Of a stretch of DNA of 64,000 nucleotides, positions 54,570-64,000 are shown in pieces. Under the pieces are notes generated by a model. It worked only from the letters and a program-made list of their open reading frames with translations, made no database searches and had not been told where the DNA came from. The position numbers and the translations under genes were made by a program. The DNA is taken from assembly GCA_037893245.1 (NCBI GenBank), contig JBAIAA010000599.1, forward strand, positions 2,356,001-2,420,000, written 5' to 3'. Source of the DNA: Crossaster papposus. Taxonomy: Eukaryota; Echinodermata; Asteroidea; Velatida; Solasteridae. Position 1 is the stretch's first letter; the number at the start of each line of letters is the position of its first letter.

Positions 54570-56690
54570 TCTGTTGTCTCTCATGCAGAGGCCCGTCCTC
54601 TGAACTTAATCAGTTACATTCAAATTTAACACGCAGGGCCTATCCATTGCGGAACTTCTATTTGTCTCAAATGCAGAGGCCCGTCCTCTGATCTTAATCA
54701 GTTAAATTCAAATTTAACACGCAAGGCCTATCCACTGCGGAACTTATATTTGTCTCTCATGCATAGGCCCATCCTCTGATCTTAATCAGATACATTCAAA
54801 TTTAACACCAGGGCCTATCCACTGCGGAACTTCTATTTGTCGCAAATGCAGAGGCCCATTCTCTGATCTGAATCAGTTATATTCAAATTTAACACGCAGG
54901 GCCTATCCACTGCGAAACTTCTATTGTGTCTCATGCAGAGGCCCGTCCTCTGATCTTAATCAGTTAAATTCAAATTTATACGCAGGGCCTATCCACTGCG
55001 GAACTTCTATTTGTCTCAAATGCAGAGGCCCATCCTCTGATCTTAATCAGTTAAATTCAAAATTTAACACGCAGGGCCTATCCACTGCGAAACTACTGTT
55101 GTCTCATGCAGAGGCCCGTCCTCTGATCTTAATCAGATACATCCAAATTAAACACGCAGGGCCTATCCACTGCGGCACTTCTATTTGTTTCAAATGCAGA
55201 GGCCCGTCCTCTGACCTTAATCAGTTAAATTCAAATTTAAAACGCAGGGCCCTACCACTGCGGAACTCCTTTTGTCTCAAATGCAGAGGCCCGTCCTCTG
55301 ATCTTAATCAGATACATTCAAATTTAACACGCAGGGCCCGTCCACGCGGAACTTCTATTGTCTCTCACGCGGAGGCCCCACCTCTGATCTAACAATAAAC
55401 ATGTTAGATTAAAAATTCAACACACAGGGCCTGCCCACTGCGTAACTTCTATTTTCTCTTATCCTCTGATGTTATCCATGTAAGATAAACATTCAACACC
55501 CGGGGCCCGTCCCCTGCGTAACTTATATTCCCTCTTAACCTCTGATCTTAACAATGTTAGATTTAAATTCAACACACGGGGCCCATCCTCTGCGTAACCT
55601 CTATTCTCTCTTATCCTTTGATCTTTACAATGTTAGATTTAAATTCAACACGCAGGGCCCATCCACTGCGCAACTTCTAATTCCCCTTATTCTATAATCT
55701 TAACAATGTTAAATTTAAATTCAACACGCAGGGACCATCCACTGCGCAACTTATATTTCCGCTTATTCTATAATCTTAACAATGTTAGATTTAAATTTAA
55801 CACACAGGGCCCATCCACTGCGCAACTTCTAATTCCGCTTATTCTATAATCTTAACAATGTTAGATTTAAATTCAACACGCAGGGCCCATCCACTGCGGA
55901 ACTTCTAATTCCTCTTATTCTATAATCTTAACAATGTTAGATTTAAATTCAACACGCAGGGCCCATCCACCGCGCAACTTCTAATTCCTGTTATTCTATA
56001 ATCTTAACAATGTTAGATTTAAATTCAACACGCAGGGCCCATCCACTGCGCAACTTCTAATTCCTCTTATTCTATAATCTTAACAATGTTAGATTTAAAT
56101 TCAACACGCAGGGCCCATCCACCGCGCAACTTCTAATTCCTCTTATTCTATAATCTTAACAATGTTAGATTTAAATTCCACACGCAGGGCCCATCCACCG
56201 CGCAACTTCTAATTCCTGTTATTCTATAATCTTAACAATGTTAGATTTAAATTTAACATGCAGGGCCCATCCACTTCGCAACTTCTAATTCCTGTTATTC
56301 TATAATCTTAACAATGTTAGATTTAAATTCAACACGCATGGCCCATTCACTGCGTTACTTCTATTCTCTCTTATCCTTTGATCTTAACCATTGGTAGATT
56401 TAAATTCAACACACACAGAGCCTGTCCACTGCGTAACTTATATTCTCTCTTATCGTCTGATCTTAACAGTGTTAGATTTAAATTCAGCACACAGGGCGCG
56501 TCCGCTGCGTAACGTATAGTTATCTCTCATCCTCTGATCTTAACTACACTAGATTAAAAACCAAAACGCAGGGCCCGTCCACTGCAAAACTTATTATCTT
56601 AACCATGTTAGTTTACAATTGAACACACAGGACCCATCCACTGTTCTCTCTTATGCAGAGGCCCGTCCTCTGATCTTAACCACGCTAGTC
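54570..56690 (+). repeat. satellite of ~90-bp and ~76-bp related units
   Basis: The first ~9 units (to ~55390) are ~90 bp and contain GCAGAGGCCCGTCCTCTGAT, CTTAATCAGTTA, ATTCAAATTTAACACGCAGG and GCCTATCCACTGCGGAACTT. Later units (~55390-56470) are ~76 bp, with TCTTAACAATGTTAGATTTA, AATTCAACACGCAGGGCCCA and TCCACTGCGCAACTTCTAAT. The last units revert to the longer form. There are ~25 units in all. The GAGGCCCGTCCTC and CCGCAGTGGA-type words could form hairpins. Confidence 0.88.
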
Positions 56691-59600
56691 TAGAGTAAAA
56701 TTGTGCATTGTAGTACAACTCGACAAACAGAAGCCGGTCACGCCTTTCTGCATTATACGCGCCACCAAAAAGGGCCACGAACGTGTAACTGGGAGTAGCT
56801 GTCCTCCGACTGATGAACCTGATACTAAACAGCAATGCGCATCATTTCCGCGCGTAAATGCGTTCAAATGACTGTACTCATAAGACTGCCAGCACTAAGA
56901 AACGTGCCGCGAGGCTGCCATCCGCCTAAGTTACAGGCACACGCATGCTCAAGGCGCTAAAACTCATTTGAGGGTCCACTCCCCGTTTTGTTTGAATTTC
57001 AAGGCCCCTTTTTTTTGTTGAGGCCCATCCTAAAACACGAATGCTGCCAACAAGAATGCATTATAGCTCTTCACTATGGACAATCATGATTAAATCTGAT
57101 ACGCCGCGCTAATAGGGCGCTATCGACAAACTGATATTTTAAAAACCAATAACGCTACCAACATCTACGAGCCGTAACTCACTCTTTAGGTCCCAAACCG
57201 AAGAGGAGAATTTCAGATAGTACAAAACAAAACCCTCCGCGCTTAACATATTGCGAGGTAAAAAACCTTTTCCTGGGGAAGGATCTTAAGGGTGCAAAAC
57301 ACTTACAGAGTGTTGCTGGACTTGTTGACATACTCAGACTATTTGCTTGGAGTCCCGAGGTCTGACCGGAGATATGGAGCACTTGCCAAGGGGTTCGCCG
57401 ACAACGCACTTAGATCCCTTTTCAATTAAGCCAAATGAACCGTACTTACAACTATTAAAACCACCCTCGCATGCAAACTCCCATTATTTCTATTTTCTCC
57501 ACAGCGGGAGGAAAGCCTCTTCACTAATTGTTCATCTCTCTCTGTTGCCATGCAATGCCATTTTGTGTTTTAGTTTGCCCCTCCGTTTTCTGCTTTGTCT
57601 CTTTTTGTTCTGGTATTCCTTCCATAAACCGTCGTTGTCACCCTTAGCCACCCATATTTATATACAGTATTACCCAGGTGAAAGCGATAAAACCCAAATA
57701 AGACCATTGTTACAATTTAAACCTTTTTACCACTGACCTTAAATTACTTTGACCTCAACACCTCACCTTGACACGATCACACATGCCACATTTGATTGAA
57801 AACTGGACTCCAAGTTTTCAAATGAAAAAAAGGTTTTAAACTTAACCGGCCTATTTTAAAACTTTACCACAAATGGCCTTAGACCTCAGAAGTTGAACTT
57901 GAAAACCACTCTCGTACCGTGAGATAACGGTATATCATCTCCGACCGAAACGAGATTGGAAATGAAAAGCAATGTAATGACAGCCATCAATTATCGGGGT
58001 TATATTATATATATAACAGCGTTGACCAAACAGCAATGGCCAAACTCTCAATCGATCAAATAATCTAATTAGCCTTGGTCCACAAAGAAGTTCATTGCCC
58101 ACAATAATTGTTATCTTCTATCGAAGATCTATAATAAGGCTAACAATTCCTGTACTGAGACTAAATATTGTTATAGGTTGCTCACAAGCTACACGGTTCA
58201 TATCCTATACTGATCCGGGTACCCTGGGACGATCGAGACCCCTTTTAAAACGTACAATTTACTTCTTTGTAAACTTCTTTGTAATTGGAACGTGTAAGGC
58301 TTGCCCAGAGCGGGCCTGATCCTTCTTACTATGCAAAATTGGCACTGTCCTGGGACGGACCATGGCGGTTACGCATGCCGGCTTGTCCGTGTCTTAGGAC
58401 ACAATAATATTGTGCGGAATGACCTGAAACAAACCATGCCCCTTGGCTGTTTCTCCCGGGTAATAAGCAAGGCTTGAAATTTGAATAAGTTTCTGCTTAA
58501 ATAGCGCATAAAATGGCTTCCTCCCAAAAATTTGAAAACCGTTGCATCGCATTATTATACACAATCATATTTAACACATGGGTTCATTTTTACATTTATG
58601 ATCGAAATGCATCTGTCGAAGGAGGCACTTAGCAAGTGAACGCATGCTGACATAACCGGCAGTGATCTTGGACTCTAACAATACCAAAAGCTTCAATTTC
58701 AATACGGTTGGTTTTGGGGTGTTTTTTTTTAACAACGATTGTTTGCAACAAACGGGCTAAACATACTAGTATCGTCTTATTGTTTAGAGAGACTTTTCAA
58801 GTTTTCATCAACAATTATTATTATTTTTTTTTAAAACAGGGACAGAACTATGACTGTTGTGTCTGATTTTATGGTCGGTAAAAAATACCCTATTTTCTTA
58901 CTAAACAAAGTTGTGCAGAATACTGTGCCGGTTTGGTGACAAGATATGTGATTTAGTACCTATCTTCAAAATGTGTGGTTCTTTTTTAGTTACCTAAAAC
59001 AATTAGGAACACTCAAAATATCTTCTATTCCGAAAGCAGGCTCATAAAAATAATGCCAAGCGAAAAGCACATAAATGCCTCATTAAAAGTGTAATGACCT
59101 CAAAAGCCAAAACGATCTAACCCCCGACCAAACATGCGTTGCTATAGTAAACTCAAAGGCAATTTGCATGTCAAAACCCCTGCTCCATACCAGAGCAAAG
59201 GCGCCCGACCAGAACATGTGGCACTCTGACTATCGAAAACAAACATCACATGCAAAACGTGAGCATAAAGCAAAGTTATGCAACAACGGGTACGTGTATG
59301 CATTATAATTTACGTGGTTTTTTGGGGCTGTTTTTTCTTCAAAATATCCCGAAACAGTCAGAGTCGCCGTGTTGGCCCAAAACTACTGCCAAAAAGAACA
59401 TTACTATTATACGGGGCACTCCTCCGTGCACACAAAACTTCGTGAATTGTTGCGGCTGCGAAGCCGTCAACCCGCTCATGACTTCGCTGCGTACCTCATT
59501 AATGACTACGCTGCAATCTGACTGGCTATATACAATGCGAGAGCACACACTAGGCTCTATGATATTTCATTCCCATAGTATGAAATAGCACCAAAGTCCC

Positions 59601-60944
59601 AACATTTAGATTATACGGGCTTTCCTACAGATATGTAGCGGAAATATATTATTTCAACACAGAGTTTAGTAAACATTTAGTAGCATAAATAACATAACTT
59701 CATTTGGACATATTAAAGCCTACATTCCTGGCCCTAATTAATTACACAAGTAGACCAGCCATTTTGCATAGACCATTGTGGTGCTCTCACATTCCATTGC
59801 CACGCATCAGTGCTGCCACTCCCTACCGCACAAATTGTTATCTTTAGCACGAAGGCTCCATGCCAAGCATGGCAAGTATGCTGGCGCACCCTGGAGACAT
59901 CTTCTAAACTCTGCCGAAGCAAACGCAAAACGTAAGGTAAAACAAGAATATTTCCACTTTTATAAGAATACAATTGTCTCAGAGCACGGCTCTATAAACC
60001 AAATCGACACGCCCCTTTTCAAGGAGGGTTACTTCAGTTTGAGCTGCGCCAACAAATAAATTAATAAGTGGTTTGATCCTACCTCATTTCTCCATACAAT
60101 TCAAGAAAGGGTCTTCAAACTAGCACAAATGTCCAATCTCGCAAACACAAGCGCGATTGACTTTTACTGGGATGGCAAAATAAACCTTCCCAGAAATGAC
60201 CTCTCTTGAATCCTGGGTTGCTGCCATGCCGCGGTATAAAACACGGCCCGAGGCTGGCTATCGGACCGGCCGCGAAGACGGAAACGTCCGGCCATGACGA
60301 AACCAGACTTAACACTGACAGTATCTTATGTTGCGCCCTCACTAGCCGCAGTGCAAATAGTGTTGAAGGCTGATGCAACGGAGCATTAATTTTCAAATGA
60401 AATTAAATAAACCGGGTATTAAATTGATTGAAATTATGTTTAAATTCGCCGGGGAAACCTAGGCTATATTAACATTAAACGGGTATCAAGAGTTAGAAAG
60501 CAATCAGTCGATATAATGTGCGTTGGCATTTCTAAACATTTTCAAACAAGTTATGTCGTTACGAAGAAATATTTGATTAATTCATTGATCTTGGGTATTC
60601 TTTTTATTAATAAAGCTTTCATTTTGGTTTACATTGGCCATTTACATTAACACGTATACTACAATATCTAATCTAGTCTACTTTGCTAACTCTACAGGAT
60701 ATATAAATCACAACACCTTCTTTTGGACTGTATACTGATATTAAGTTGTATGGACATTGAAACAATTGTTCAATTTTGATTCAATCATAAATACATAAAA
60801 CAGCTTATCCGTTCCTATTGGACGAGCGGCCGTCAGAACCTTCGCTATCGTCAAATGCGTAATATGAGTCCGGTTTTCACACTACCCGAGGCACATTCTG
60901 TGCATCATATCACACAGTCCATCTCATATAGCGAAAGACCATCA
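56691..60944. other. 4.2 kb non-coding interior, nothing recognised
   Basis: Open frames up to 129 codons exist (for example 57347-57736 and 59250-59588) but show no conserved motifs. Several minus-strand frames are equally unconvincing. The segment at ~59490-59523 (CTCATTAATGACTACGCTGCAATCTGACTGG) resembles the right end of the 45.75-48.53 kb element and may be a diverged relic. Confidence 0.4.
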
Positions 60945-61340
60945 CCGATCGAGCTCCGTCAACAATCACGTAAGGTTCACCACTGGTAGCAAAAGTTGAT
61001 CACCGATCACGCGCCCCATCAACGATCGCGGGATAAATTCATTCACCCCTCGCAAAATGTCATCACCACGCGCAAAATTCCATCACCGATCGCAAAAGTT
61101 GATCATCGATAGCGAAAGTCCATCACCGATCGTGAATATGCAACACCTGTTACGCCCATCAGCGATCACGTGGAAAAGTTGATCACGCGCTCGCAAAAGT
61201 TGATCACGCGCTCGCAAAAGTTGATCACCAATCGCAAAATTCATCACCAATCGCAAAGTTCATCACCGCTCGCAAGAGTTCATCACCGCTCGCAAAAGGT
61301 TATCACCGCTCGCAAAGGTTGATCACCGATCGCGAACAAA
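60945..61340 (-). repeat. right subterminal array of the 11.7-kb element
   Basis: Units of TTCATCACCGATCGCAAAAG and variants, the reverse complement of the left array. It is more diverged toward the interior (~60945-61150) and regular near the terminus. Confidence 0.88.
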
Positions 61341-61432
61341 AGACCATCACTCGATTACAAAAGTCCATCACCGATCGTGAAAGTACATCACCGATTCGAT
61401 GATCACATTAAATGCCTCTTTGGCGTTCCATA

Positions 61433-61823
61433 GGGTGGCCTCTCGGATGAGCTGGCAGTACTGTGTACCCCTCGAGACCCATCCGAGTTTTGCAACAGCC
61501 CGCCGAATGCTGGACTGCCCAATATTGACACCGGTTTCCCGGTGAATACTGTCCTGCAGGTCCTGCGCTCTAAGTTCATTGTCGCGCTCAAGCTCGCCAT
61601 CGATGATGTCAAGAATTTGAAGCGTAATTTTGCTTTTGCGGCCAGCGATTGGCAGATCACTAAGACATCTAGTCCCCCGCACCTTCTTTAAGAACTTACA
61701 TATGCCACTCTTGGAAACAATCAAACCGTTACAAAGGAGGTCAGCTTGTATCGCCTTAGCACACAGGCCTCGGGCATTCAGCTGTACGATGCGACGACGA
61801 GTGGCCGCGCTGTAACGTGCCAT
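61433..61823 (-). pseudogene. Tc1/mariner transposase, N-terminal DNA-binding part
   Basis: The frame starts at the ATG at 61823 (MARYSAATRRRIVQL). It contains two helix-turn-helix regions separated by a GRKSK motif equivalent to the GRPR AT-hook-like linker of Tc1 proteins, then RRAVAKLGW. It runs to QLIREAT at the insertion site; the rest of the frame (61432-61368) is inserted sequence. It is the missing N-terminus of the transposase at 49097-49730. Confidence 0.87.
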
Positions 61824-62113
61824 GACGACCAGGGACTAAAGCAGAATGGCAAGGTGAGTGTAAATATCGGTATTTATATATAAAATTGTCGCGGTAAAAT
61901 CGCGTTTGCATCGCGATTTAATGATTCAATCGCGTTTGTTTCGCGTTTTTATTAGACCTACTTTGCCAACTATCGAAATCAAGATAAAAGAAAAAACGCT
62001 CTAGTCCATTAGGCCACGAGAATAACAGTTTTTTGAAAAAACATGAGGCTTTTTTTCATTATTCATTATTCATTATTCATTTTTTTTCACTGTTGTTTTA
62101 CATAATATACAAG
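61824..62113. other. 5' flank of the Tc1-like gene
   Basis: Non-coding. It contains ATCGCGTTTGCATCGCGATTTAATG...ATCGCGTTTGTTTCGCG words, a short CGCG-rich repeat, and a TTATTCA microsatellite at ~62056-62080. The Tc1 terminal inverted repeat was not located. Confidence 0.4.
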
Positions 62114-63104
62114 CAGTGGCTTAGCCAAGGGGGAACAGTAAAAAAAAAATTCGATATCAGGTGTGGGGTGGGGTGGTCTAACAGGCCTCGCGGCAGACTT
62201 TTCGGGCGCCAGAAAATTTTGCAAAAAGGGGTGGGTCTAACTGGATTTTGGAATGAAAAAAAAAAAATTCAACAAAAAAGGTGGGTCAAAACACCTGACT
62301 TGAACTACAAAAAAATATTTCACTCCATTTTTCGCCATTTTCAAGCATTTTGTTAAAATTTTCGTGATCAGTGACAGCGTCAGTGATCGAATTTTCAATC
62401 GAGAAAAAATAAAAAACTTACGGGCATTCTCAATTTCAAGTCCGTTTTGACTGCTCTCACGGTGTCAGTGTCGGGCGACGATCCTATTCTTAATATGCGG
62501 CCGCCGCATTCTGAATGAAGAGCGACAACCGGCGTAATTTACGGGTAATTGTCGAATTTTCCAACTCGGAAACATTGAATCTTTGAAAACGAAAGTGAAG
62601 ATAATAGTACGCTGGACTCCGAGGAACTGAGGACCGGATGCGGACTGAGACTGGCGCCGGGCGCCGGGGATGATTATCAGTGAATAACTGCTGCAGCAGT
62701 TCGCGAAAGTGAACGGACACAGATTCGTCTATATCTGTCTGAACGAGCAGATTTCCATGGTCAAATTCAGAATGATCTCGAAAGTCGTTCCGAAAATTTC
62801 GATCTCGTCACGAATTATCTCCTGTCGAATTCCGAAAAATATATCCCGTTAAAGGGGTGGGTCCGAACTTGAGTTGGTGAAATGAAAAAAATATTTCCCG
62901 TTAATTTAAAGGGGTGGGTCCGAACTCCAGTTAATGAAATGAAAAAAAAATATTCCGTAAAAGGGGTGGGTATGGCATCCGGATATCATTTTCAAAAAAA
63001 AATATCCGTAAGGGTGGGTGGGTCAACGCCGAAAATTTCGTTGGAATTTTCTGACCCGATATCGAGAAATTTTCTTCCTGATGCCCCTTGGCTTAGCCAG
63101 AGTT
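62114..63104. mobile_element. hAT-like non-autonomous element, ~1 kb
   Basis: The left end CAGTGGCTTAGCCAAGGGG and the right end (reverse complement CTCTGGCTAAGCCAAGGGG) form an imperfect TIR. TATACAAG (62106-62113) and TATACATG (63105-63112) form an 8-bp target duplication with one mismatch. The CAGTGGC start and 8-bp duplication fit hAT. Inside, AAGGGGTGGGTC(C/T)GAACT followed by AAATGAAAAAAAATAT recurs at least three times at 62850-62960, and related GGGGTGGGTC words occur at ~62226. No coding frame is supported. Confidence 0.7.
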
Positions 63105-63590
63105 TATACATGAACAATATATGTGATTGGGCTTTCGGTTTGACGTATGCGTGGCCGATTATTAAGAATGTGCAATCTATTTCGCAGCAAATCGATTTGT
63201 CATTGTGTCACGGCCTGAATTGAATATTCCTTTTCATTTGTTATAATTTAAATTCGGATATTCTGCATTCAATTTCAATAAAGTACATATGGCTGTATAA
63301 TTCACGATACAACTTGGATTAAATCATTAATAAATCAATGTATCGTGGGACTAATTGATCATTCATGTGTTGGCTCTTAAATTTATTTTAACCCTAACCA
63401 TCGCAAATCCTCCAAAATCCTCTTTGCAAATTGAAGGTTTTTACAGGAATGAGGTCACTTGGAAGTTGATGCATCAGATGAATTTGCAGGATTGAGGTTA
63501 CTTAGAAATTTATCCAAATGAGGATTTTAAAGAATTGAGGTTATTTTGTTTTTGTTAATGACTTCTCTATCATTTTATCAGTTCAATTGT
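63105..63590. other. non-coding, nothing recognised
   Basis: AT-rich. GAGGTTACTT/GAGGTCACTT with GGAAGTT or AGAAATT recurs weakly at ~63450-63540. Confidence 0.4.
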
Positions 63591-63743
63591 CTATCCGTCA
63601 ATGAACTGTCCATCAAGACATGAGTGGTTGATGTCCAGTCTATTTGCTACATCTAAGTAGTCCGCGTCGTCAGCCTCAAAGGCATCGATAAGACGATTTC
63701 GATCAACATCCGAGACTCGTCTGTATCTCCCTCTTGCCGCCAT
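63591..63743 (-). pseudogene. truncated transposase N-terminal helix-turn-helix fragment
   Basis: A minus-strand frame of 50 residues starts with MAARGRYRRVSDVDRNRLI and continues with DAFEADDADYLDVANRLDIN before stopping. It resembles the homeodomain-like HTH at the start of IS630/Tc1-type (DDE_3) proteins, where the second helix is followed by a third that is missing here. No catalytic domain lies nearby in this window. It could be an exon end or a relic. Confidence 0.4.
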
Positions 63744-64000
63744 TATTGGACAATTTTAGGGGGCATAAAGTACAATCTAGCTATATGATGCGATCGTGGC
63801 AAATGCTGAGCAAATACAAATTTTTGATCTTTAACTTAGGGGTTTATATAGCATTTATTTGGTATGTTTCAAAAACGAGACCACCTGGTTTAATTTCCCA
63901 TATGTTACTTTTGATAAAACATAAATGGATTCCAACTTTTGACCAGGCATACAAATGCGTAGAAAATCGGCTGCACATTTCGTCACCGTTTTCACGAAGA

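Larger units (their letters stand above)
49731..61430. mobile_element. 11.7-kb TA-target element with long repeat-rich inverted ends
   Basis: The ends (49731 inward and 61430 inward) are inverted repeats starting TGGAACGCCAAAGAGGCATT. They match for ~110 bp with one mismatch (ATATAC versus ATGTAC), then continue as ~20-bp repeat arrays in opposite orientation. TA is duplicated at 49729-49730 and 61431-61432. The insertion splits a Tc1-like transposase ORF, so both boundaries are exact. The interior has two satellites and no recognisable transposase, so the element is probably mobilised in trans. Confidence 0.88.

Noticed and set aside
57347..57736. 129-residue plus-strand ORF with a hydrophobic stretch
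   Set aside because: The hydrophobic part is explained by T/C-rich DNA; there is no conserved motif, no splice context and no homology that I recognise.
61368..61432. Last ~21 codons of the 151-residue N-terminal transposase frame
   Set aside because: These codons lie in the TIR of the inserted 11.7-kb element, not in the transposase.

Overview
The window looks like metazoan nuclear DNA, probably from a marine invertebrate. It has animal-type tyrosine-recombinase (Ngaro-like) retrotransposons, an EnSpm-type tnp2 transposase, a Tc1/mariner transposase, a tRNA-derived SINE-like remnant, MITEs and large satellite arrays. I found no convincing host gene: almost every long non-repetitive reading frame belongs to a mobile element. 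No bacterial features (operons, Shine-Dalgarno sites, CRISPR, rRNA) are present.

Layout. 0.1-7.2 kb: a full-length Ngaro-like element (gag-like, RT/RNase H with a one-base frameshift, tyrosine recombinase, SGNH hydrolase), followed head-to-tail by an internally deleted, coding-free derivative. 7.2-12.7 kb: non-coding DNA with a fold-back element, a set of hairpin modules and a 2.3-kb element with ~470-bp inverted arms. 12.7-44.05 kb: a 31-kb interval bracketed by a 19-bp inverted repeat with similar subterminal satellites at both ends. Inside it lie a 3.84-kb TIR element present twice because of a nearly perfect 4.49-kb tandem duplication, an EnSpm/tnp2 transposase exon, a second Ngaro-like element on the minus strand, and a 6.3-kb TIR element. 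That last element encodes a Cys/His-rich region and a ~1240-residue protein with a FEN1/XPG-like (PIN-fold) nuclease signature plus a tesmin/TSO1-type CXC domain. The last two elements both sit inside the right-hand satellite.

44-64 kb: a 2.8-kb TIR element with a decayed SGNH-hydrolase-like frame. Then comes a Tc1-like transposase gene cut in two by an 11,700-bp insertion. The insertion has a TA target duplication and long inverted ends made of ~20-bp repeats. It carries a 70-copy perfect 14-bp minisatellite and a 76-90-bp satellite but no recognisable transposase. The Tc1 gene ends in what looks like a histone-mRNA 3' stem-loop. The right edge holds a hAT-like non-autonomous element and a short transposase N-terminal HTH fragment.

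How the parts relate. Each Ngaro element encodes its own gag, polymerase, recombinase and hydrolase. The tandem pair at 0.1-7.2 kb is what integration of a circular intermediate at a resident element would give. The nesting gives relative ages: satellite first, then Ngaro copy 2 and the FEN1/CXC element; Tc1 first, then the 11.7-kb element. Function calls rest on motifs read by eye; no database search was possible.
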